A DNA stretch of 64,000 bases from Planctomycetales bacterium (lineage in GTDB: Bacteria; Planctomycetota; Planctomycetia; Planctomycetales; Planctomycetaceae): the NCBI GenBank assembly GCA_026400835.1, contig JAPLOA010000083.1, forward strand, positions 21,403-85,402. Direction: 5' to 3'. This document shows positions 58,592 to 64,000 of this stretch, piece by piece. Numbering within the stretch: position 1 is the stretch's first letter; every line of letters begins with the position of its first letter. The notes under the pieces are model-generated. The model did not search any database. It was not told the origin of the DNA and saw only the letters and a program-made list of their open reading frames with translations. Position numbers and translations under genes: made by a program.

Positions 58592-59323
58592 ATGATTCTG
58601 ACCGACTACCGCATTGATACGGGACTGTTTGCTGGTCCCCTGGATCTGCTGTTGTATCTCGTTCGTAAACAGGAAGTAGACGTCTGTGCTGTTTCGCTGG
58701 CCAGGATTACGACGGACTTCCTGGACTACATTGATGTCCTGGAGTTTCTTGACTTTGATTTGATCGGCGACTTTGTGGTTGTCGCCAGTACTTTGCTGGA
58801 AATCAAAAGCCGTGAAGTGTTGCCGACTGTGGCAGTCGTCACGGAAGATTCGGCAGAAGAAGAAACCGGCAGTGACCTCATCGCGCGGCTCATGGAGTAT
58901 CGTCGTTACAAAGAAGCTTCAAAGCTTCTGGAAGATCGCGCATCAGAATGGATGGAACGGTTTCCAAGGCTCAGCAGCGATCGGCCGGCAGTGAATCGAG
59001 ATCGCTCTGACGATCGAATCCGCGAAGTGGAACTCTGGGACCTTGTCAGCGCGCTGTCGCGGATCGTGCGGATTCCCAACCTGGAAAAGGAAATCGCCAT
59101 TCGGATGGACGAAACCCCGATGTCGGTGTTTCAGGAGAAGATCCGCGAACGAATTGCTTTGGAAGGCCGAGTTGCCTTTAGTGCGTTCTTTGAAGGCGAG
59201 AAGGTCCAGTCGCGAATCGTAGGCGTCTTCCTGGCCATTCTGGAATTGATCCGCCACGAAGGTTACCGTTGTGAACAGCCCATCGATTTCAATGAAATCT
59301 GGGTCCTGCCGCCGCTGGCCTGA
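58592..59323 (+). CDS. scpA: segregation and condensation protein A
   Basis: 243 residues. FAGPLDLLLYLVRKQEVDVC at the start, FVVVASTLLEIKSREVLP, LIARLMEYRRYKEASKLLED and the C-terminal winged-helix part (FQEKIRERIALEGRVAFSAF) are the kleisin signature. ScpA bridges the SMC heads of condensin. scpB is not adjacent, and an SMC gene is not in the window. Upstream of glycyl-tRNA synthetase by about 200 bases, same strand. Confidence 0.92.
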   Translation: MILTDYRIDTGLFAGPLDLLLYLVRKQEVDVCAVSLARITTDFLDYIDVLEFLDFDLIGDFVVVASTLLEIKSREVLPTVAVVTEDSAEEETGSDLIARLMEYRRYKEASKLLEDRASEWMERFPRLSSDRPAVNRDRSDDRIREVELWDLVSALSRIVRIPNLEKEIAIRMDETPMSVFQEKIRERIALEGRVAFSAFFEGEKVQSRIVGVFLAILELIRHEGYRCEQPIDFNEIWVLPPLA

Positions 59324-59521
59324 TTTGTATAGTCGCACGTGGTGACTGCGACGATCGCTCCGCAATTGCCGAAAAAGACAAGGCATTCCGAACTTTTTCA
59401 GCGTTCAGGGGCTCTCCTTTGCGCAGTGCGGTGATGCTTCTACAATCCGCCGCACCGTGACTGTCACTTTCCGCGTGATTTGTCTCCGTTTGTTTGTACT
59501 CTTGAAAGAAGTGTTCGTCTC

Positions 59522-61204
59522 ATGACCCGTTCGATGGACAAGATCGTCGCCCTTTGCAAACGCCGAGGATTCATTTTTCAGAACTCTGAGATCTACGGCG
59601 GGCAGAACGGTTTCTGGGATTACGGTCCGCTGGGTACGGAACTGAAACGCAACGTTCGTGACGTGTGGTATCACGATATGGTGTCGGCTCACAATGAGTT
59701 GTTGCAGCCCGCCGGTGCTCCGACCACGTTTCAGATGGTCGGACTTGAATCCGCTCTGATCATGCATCCTCAGGTCTGGAAGTGCTCCGGGCATTATGAT
59801 CTGTTCCATGACATGATGGTCGACTGCACTGAGACGCGCAAACGCTACCGAGTGGACCACGTGAAGGGTCATTGGGTGAAGTGCAACGGCAAGACCGTGA
59901 AGCTGACCAAAGCCAGTTCAGCAGCGGATGCTCCTGCTGCTGAAGAAGCGGATCGTGTCTTTGTGACGACGACAGAAGCCAATGCGATCGAGCACGTGAA
60001 AGAGAAAGCTCTGAAGTTGTTCGAACTGCGAGCCAAGGACGCCGAACGACTCCAGATAGAAGAGCAGGTTCTGGGACTGGCTGCGATCAGAGCAGCCGAT
60101 CGAGGCAAAATCTTCGCGCCGGATGCATCGCGAGCTGGTACGCTGACGGATCCTCGCGAGTTCAATCTGATGATGAAAACGATCCTCGGCGCGCTGGGGA
60201 CGGAAGAGGACGCCGCGTTTCTGCGCCCGGAGACGGCTCAGGGGATTTTCGTTAACTTCAAGAACGTGTGCGACAGCAGTCGCGTGAAACTGCCGTTCGG
60301 AATTTGTCAGGTCGGCAAGAGTTTTCGCAACGAAATTACGCCGCGAAACTTTACGTTCCGCTCGCGTGAGTTCGAACAGATGGAGATTGAATTTTTCTGC
60401 CATCCATCACAGTCTCGCGAATGGTACACCTACTGGCGCGACCGTCGGTACAACTGGTACCTGAATCTGGGCATCGCAAAGGATCGAATTATCCTGCGTG
60501 ATCATCATCAGGACGAGTTGGCTCATTATTCAGTGGGAACAGCGGACATCGAATACGCGTTTCCGTTCCTTGATTCCGGCGAGTATGGTGAGCTGGAAGG
60601 AATTGCTCATCGTGGCGACTTCGACCTTCGTTCACATATGGAAGGTAAGCTGGCCAAGAATGCGGCAGGCGAGCTGGAAGTTGAAAAGCTGGCCGACGGA
60701 ACGCCGAAGCATCGTGGCAGTGGCAAGGATCTGTCGTACTTCGACGATCAGACTCGCGAGCGATTTATCCCGCACGTGATCGAACCATCCGCCGGAGCGG
60801 ACCGTGGTACACTGGCCTTCTTGTGTGAAGCCTATCACGAAGATCATCAGCCTGATGAAAAGGGTGAAATGCAGGAACGCGTCGTGATGAAATTTCATCC
60901 GCGTTTGGCTCCTGTGAAGGCAGCCGTGTTTCCACTGATCAAAAAGGAAGGCATGCCTGAGAAGGCGTCCGAGATCTACGGTGAGCTGAAGGCTGCTGGC
61001 TTGAGTGTTCAGTATGATCAGCAGGCTGCGATTGGTCGTCGTTATCGTCGACAGGACGAGATTGGTACGCCATTCTGTATCACTGTTGATGGCGACACCG
61101 CGACCGACAAGTGCGTAACGATTCGCGATCGTGATTCGCTGGTGCAGGAACGCATTCCTGTGGATCGAATTGTGGATGAAGTTCTGAGCCGCTTGAAGGC
61201 GTAG
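59522..61204 (+). CDS. glyQS: glycyl-tRNA synthetase (single-chain, class II)
   Basis: 560 residues from ATG 59522; ATG 59534 is an alternative. Class II motifs: IYGGQNGFWDYGPLGTELKR, ALIMHPQVWKCSGHYDLFHD, LRPETAQGIFVNFKN, ICQVGKSFRNEITPRNFTFR and REFEQMEIEFFCHP; the anticodon domain starts near residue 445 (LAPVKAAVFPLIKKEG) and ends QERIPVDRIVDEVLSRL. This is the alpha2-type (homodimer) enzyme, unlike the alpha2beta2 GlyQ/GlyS of E. coli. Bases 60795-61031 are the parent-like counterpart of the fragment at 63624-63860. Confidence 0.95.
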   Translation: MTRSMDKIVALCKRRGFIFQNSEIYGGQNGFWDYGPLGTELKRNVRDVWYHDMVSAHNELLQPAGAPTTFQMVGLESALIMHPQVWKCSGHYDLFHDMMVDCTETRKRYRVDHVKGHWVKCNGKTVKLTKASSAADAPAAEEADRVFVTTTEANAIEHVKEKALKLFELRAKDAERLQIEEQVLGLAAIRAADRGKIFAPDASRAGTLTDPREFNLMMKTILGALGTEEDAAFLRPETAQGIFVNFKNVCDSSRVKLPFGICQVGKSFRNEITPRNFTFRSREFEQMEIEFFCHPSQSREWYTYWRDRRYNWYLNLGIAKDRIILRDHHQDELAHYSVGTADIEYAFPFLDSGEYGELEGIAHRGDFDLRSHMEGKLAKNAAGELEVEKLADGTPKHRGSGKDLSYFDDQTRERFIPHVIEPSAGADRGTLAFLCEAYHEDHQPDEKGEMQERVVMKFHPRLAPVKAAVFPLIKKEGMPEKASEIYGELKAAGLSVQYDQQAAIGRRYRRQDEIGTPFCITVDGDTATDKCVTIRDRDSLVQERIPVDRIVDEVLSRLKA

Positions 61205-61421
61205 TTGTCCTACTGCCAAGTTCTTGCAGAATGCCTACGTACGCAACTTCACATTGGAATCGCCGGGTGACATGCCTGAGCCACTAGGAATTCTTTTCAG
61301 ATCATCCCCGTAAAGTGTCACCGCCAATTGACTACCCCCCCCAGGTTATACACTTCTACCCGGAGGAGAACTGTTGCATGGATGTCAAAGAGCAATGGTC
61401 GATTGACGAACGGGAGAAATC

Positions 61422-61874
61422 ATGAGCAAGTTTGTATGTTCTGTTCTGGCAGTTTTCGTTGCCTTTCTGGGGTCGGCCGATATCGCAACCGCTCAGAGCG
61501 GATTGCGGTCACCGGTCTATAAAGCAGGTCCGTACACGACGGCCGTTGGGCCAGGGCGATACAGGCTCAAACTTGTGGTCATTAAAATGAACCCCGCTAC
61601 AATGACCACGGTGACACAGTCGTTTGAAGGGGGAACCGGGTTTCCAGAGTTCACAATACAGCAGTCTATTCCGTGGCCTCCTATGAACTTCTCATATTAT
61701 ACACACCGCTTGGATGGCGCTGTTACAAACCAGGATGCTCTGGTCGCCTACAATTCGGCGGACGTGATGATGGTGCAGGGGATAGTTCAGTATTCGGCCG
61801 ATGGAACAACAGGATGGATCGATTCTGGAACGGCCACCTTTGATCACGATAACCTTCCGCCGGTGAACGAATAA
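61422..61874 (+). CDS. small exported protein of unknown function
   Basis: 150 residues. Signal peptide (MSKFVCSVLAVFVAFLGSAD, cleaved near TAQS). The mature part is rich in Thr, Gly and Tyr and probably all-beta (GPYTTAVGPGRYRLKLVVIK). No family recognised. First gene of the three-gene cassette between glyQS and the glyQS fragment; an eight-C run lies upstream at about 61334-61342. Confidence 0.65.
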   Translation: MSKFVCSVLAVFVAFLGSADIATAQSGLRSPVYKAGPYTTAVGPGRYRLKLVVIKMNPATMTTVTQSFEGGTGFPEFTIQQSIPWPPMNFSYYTHRLDGAVTNQDALVAYNSADVMMVQGIVQYSADGTTGWIDSGTATFDHDNLPPVNE

Positions 61875-61995
61875 CTCAGTCGCCATGGCGTTGAGTTCAC
61901 GGCCACTCCCCGTGCCCACTCTTTGTTTTCTGACGTATTTGGTGAGTGGCCGTTGATTAAAAACCATGGTGGGCTCTACGGGTAGGAGCACAGTG

Positions 61996-62931
61996 ATGCG
62001 AGATTGTGTCGGAAAAAAGCACAACAACAGATCGGGATTCACGGTTCTTGAGCTGTTGACCACGATCGCGATCATTGGAATTCTGCTGGCTCTCATATTG
62101 CCGGCTATCGCCAGCTCTCGCGCATCAGCGCGACGTATCCAGTGTCAGAATAACCTGCATCAGATGGGGTTAGCGTTACACCGAGTAGTTGAAAGTCACG
62201 GCGCTTTCCCTACGGCAGAGTCGACGAGCGTTTTTGCAACAACAGATTCGGCAAGGGGGTTGCATGAACGTTTACTCCCAGCTCTTGAACAAGAGCAGGC
62301 GTTGGCCCATTCGAAAAAGTATCGAGGCGCGCGAGTTTCTGTTTATCTTTGCCCTGACGACAGCCTGGCAGATGCCGCCACTAGCGGTGCCATTGCGACC
62401 AATTACCGAAAGAACATTGGCGTTGGGTTTCGGGCACAGTTTCCTCGAACTGGGTTCGATATTGGCGATGAAGCTGACGTACGGCCAGCGGATATTACGG
62501 ATGGGCTATCAAATACGGTGGCGATCTCCGAGCGGCTATGGTTCTATCGCGATTCCGGGAGCAGCATCGTAGACCCCGGAGATCCCCGAGTTTTCTGGTG
62601 GACAACGCAACGATTCTATGGCGTTGATGAAATACCACAGGCAATTGACCAGGCCAGAAACCATCGCGTTACGCCGTCACCACAATCGGTGGTGGTTGGA
62701 TACTTGACGTATGATCACATGCTGCCGCCCAATCATCCGGCCAGCTATAATGGGCCGGACGCACCTGGCGCAGATGGAGACCATTTGCTTGTTCCTGCAT
62801 CGAGCTTTCATCGCGGACTGGTTAATTCCTTGCTGGCAGATGGTTCATGCCGTGTCATGAGCGATTCGGTAGATCTCGCTGTCTGGCATGCACTTGGGAC
62901 GCGTGCGGGTGGAGAGACAAATGCACAGTAG
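61996..62931 (+). CDS. DUF1559 prepilin-like protein
   Basis: 311 residues from ATG 61996. Type IV prepilin-type N-terminus GFTVLELLTTIAIIGILLAL, preceded by a short basic leader (SGF cleavage). The body has QCQNNLHQMGLALHR and, at the C-terminus, FHRGLVNSLLADGSCR, the H-X9-DG motif of the planctomycete DUF1559 family. These are very numerous in planctomycetes; pseudopilin-like anchoring is assumed. The stop overlaps the next gene's start by 11 bases. Confidence 0.9.
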   Translation: MRDCVGKKHNNRSGFTVLELLTTIAIIGILLALILPAIASSRASARRIQCQNNLHQMGLALHRVVESHGAFPTAESTSVFATTDSARGLHERLLPALEQEQALAHSKKYRGARVSVYLCPDDSLADAATSGAIATNYRKNIGVGFRAQFPRTGFDIGDEADVRPADITDGLSNTVAISERLWFYRDSGSSIVDPGDPRVFWWTTQRFYGVDEIPQAIDQARNHRVTPSPQSVVVGYLTYDHMLPPNHPASYNGPDAPGADGDHLLVPASSFHRGLVNSLLADGSCRVMSDSVDLAVWHALGTRAGGETNAQ

Positions 62932-63583
62932 AATACTCAGCCGAGTCATCAACGAATCACAAGTCAGCAGGCGATCCTTCAGTTGGAGCCTTCTGATATT
63001 ACTGCTTGTAGGTTGCGGAAAAGAGTCCGCACCGCCATTGGTGATGGGGGCGAAAGTAGTTGAGTCGTTTGATCTATCTTTTATAGAAAGTGATGCACCG
63101 GTCGTTGGCCCGCTACGTCTTAAGAAAGGCAACGGTCAGTACCTTCGTATTTCTTTCAACGTTACAAGGGATTTGCCCGAGAAACTTGAGGGTTCTCCGT
63201 GTCAGCCGCCTGGTCGTTGGCCTGTGGCCATATGTGTTTATCCCAAAGCAAAAGAACGCACGTGCCCAGAAGTTACGATGTGCTTCTTTCAGCCTAGCGA
63301 TGATGGGACAACGCCCGATCCCAGTGCCGACCTCCACTTGCCCGTAATGTTTGGCCATTCACCGTGGTGGTCAGATTGGGGATATCACGGCGCACCACCG
63401 AAGGTCAAAGCTGCTTCAGGAGCATACAGCCGTTGGACTTTTCTTGCCTTGCGTAACGCTCAAGAAACGTCATACAAGTATGAGCTACTCGTTTGGCCAT
63501 GTTTTCAACAGAGAACATCCTCGGAACTGAGTCTCGGTGTGCCATCTGTGTTGCAATCAGGCGAACTGATCATTGAGCCTTGA
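62921..63583 (+). CDS. lipoprotein of unknown function
   Basis: 220 residues from ATG 62921, which overlaps the DUF1559 stop by 11 bases. The N-terminus has SWSLLILLLVGCGKES, a lipobox (LVGC). The body has no recognised family. Probably coupled to the DUF1559 gene; such DUF1559-lipoprotein pairs are frequent in planctomycetes. Confidence 0.72.
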   Translation: MHSRILSRVINESQVSRRSFSWSLLILLLVGCGKESAPPLVMGAKVVESFDLSFIESDAPVVGPLRLKKGNGQYLRISFNVTRDLPEKLEGSPCQPPGRWPVAICVYPKAKERTCPEVTMCFFQPSDDGTTPDPSADLHLPVMFGHSPWWSDWGYHGAPPKVKAASGAYSRWTFLALRNAQETSYKYELLVWPCFQQRTSSELSLGVPSVLQSGELIIEP

Positions 63584-63623
63584 AACCGTTGGCTGATTTA
63601 AATGCAATCTACCCGCCAAATCG

Positions 63624-63860
63624 GGGCGGACCGTGGTACACTGGCCTTCCTGTGTGAAGCCTATCACGAAGATCATCAGCCTGATGAAAAGGGTGAGATG
63701 CAGGAACGCGTCGTGATGAAGTTCCATCCGCGACTGGCGCCGGTAAAGGCTGCTGTGTTCCCGCTGATTAAGAAGGAAGGCATGCCTGAGAAGGCGGCCG
63801 AGATCTACGGCGAGCTGAAGGCTGCTGGTCTGAGTGTTAACTACGATCAGCAGGCTGCGA
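63624..63860 (+). pseudogene. internal fragment of a second, divergent glycyl-tRNA synthetase gene
   Basis: These 237 bases align without gaps to 60795-61031 of the intact gene (constant offset 2829). By eye about 22 bases differ and only two of ~78 residues change (S to A, Q to N). The piece lacks catalytic motifs, starts inside the protein and breaks off in the anticodon domain, then runs into unrelated sequence with a stop at 63923-63925. It sits in an ATG-started open frame (63602) of 107 codons, with no clear ribosome site. See findings. Confidence 0.85.
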
Positions 63861-64000
63861 GAGTTACTTCCAAATGTTGTGTTCAGGGAGAATTTTTCAG
63901 GCGACGATTTCGGTATGAGTTGTAGGGGATTTGGTGGTTGAAGATTTGAGTTCATCGGCTGATTGTTCGATGACACCGTCGATGAAACGAACACCCTTGA

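Noticed and set aside
63557..63994. Minus-strand frame at the right end, similar to one opposite glyQS at 60632-61219
   Set aside because: The similarity only reflects the glyQS homology on the other strand.
1..64000. tRNA, rRNA, CRISPR array, insertion sequence or prophage
   Set aside because: No cloverleaf, spaced direct repeats, transposase/integrase frame or phage structural gene could be recognised by eye; a tRNAscan or IS search could still find something missed.

Overview
The window reads as chromosomal DNA of a planctomycete (Planctomycetota, probably Planctomycetaceae-like; species not resolved). The evidence is family content rather than any marker RNA: a PSCyt1/DUF1549/DUF1553 protein followed by a DUF1501 protein, a formylglycine sulfatase, a DUF1559 prepilin-like protein with the H-X9-DG signature, DUF1571, DUF4432 and creatininase-family proteins, a planctomycete-type degenerate J domain, and an H4MPT-pathway gene (fhcC). 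No tRNA, rRNA, CRISPR array, intact transposase, integrase or phage gene was seen. About 44 protein genes are called, in short operons on both strands.

Layout. 0-8 kb: the 3' end of a helicase-nuclease, an amidohydrolase overlapping polX, a VOC protein, three unknown small proteins and a DUF1801 protein with a lysine-rich tail. 7.5-14 kb (minus strand): lysC (four ACT domains) with a phosphofructokinase, then a sulfatase with a DapA-like aldolase. 14-18.9 kb: creatininase-family protein, a J-like/MshEN membrane protein, mobA divergent from fhcC, and a secreted metallo-beta-lactamase-fold protein. 19-27.5 kb (minus): a lipoprotein built from five repeated modules and a 1742-residue FtsK/SpoIIIE-type membrane ATPase. 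27.8-31.8 kb: SDR, thioredoxin-like and SH3 proteins. 32-37.1 kb (minus): a surface-glycan cluster with a glycosyltransferase, a flippase and two FkbM methyltransferases. 38-43.2 kb: the PSCyt1-DUF1501 pair. 43.4-49 kb: DUF4256, an HSP90-like ATPase, a zinc-ribbon protein and DUF1571, with a gene-poor 1.1 kb stretch. 49.7-56.5 kb: an OleC-like ligase, GNAT, a second DapA-like protein, a cupredoxin-like protein, DUF4432 and purA. 56.8-64 kb: a zinc-ribbon membrane protein with a Met-rich acidic tail, scpA, glycyl-tRNA synthetase, and a cassette of a secreted protein, a DUF1559 protein and a lipoprotein.

The most unusual observation is at the right end. After the intact glycyl-tRNA synthetase gene and the three-gene cassette lies a 237-base internal piece of a second, divergent copy of the same synthetase gene. 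It differs almost only at synonymous sites, as expected if it came from a functional homologue rather than a fresh local duplication. Other points of interest are the large FtsK-like ATPase, the five-module lipoprotein, the J-like/MshEN fusion, long near-perfect inverted repeats that mostly sit between convergent genes, and a run of eight G at the start of the flippase gene.
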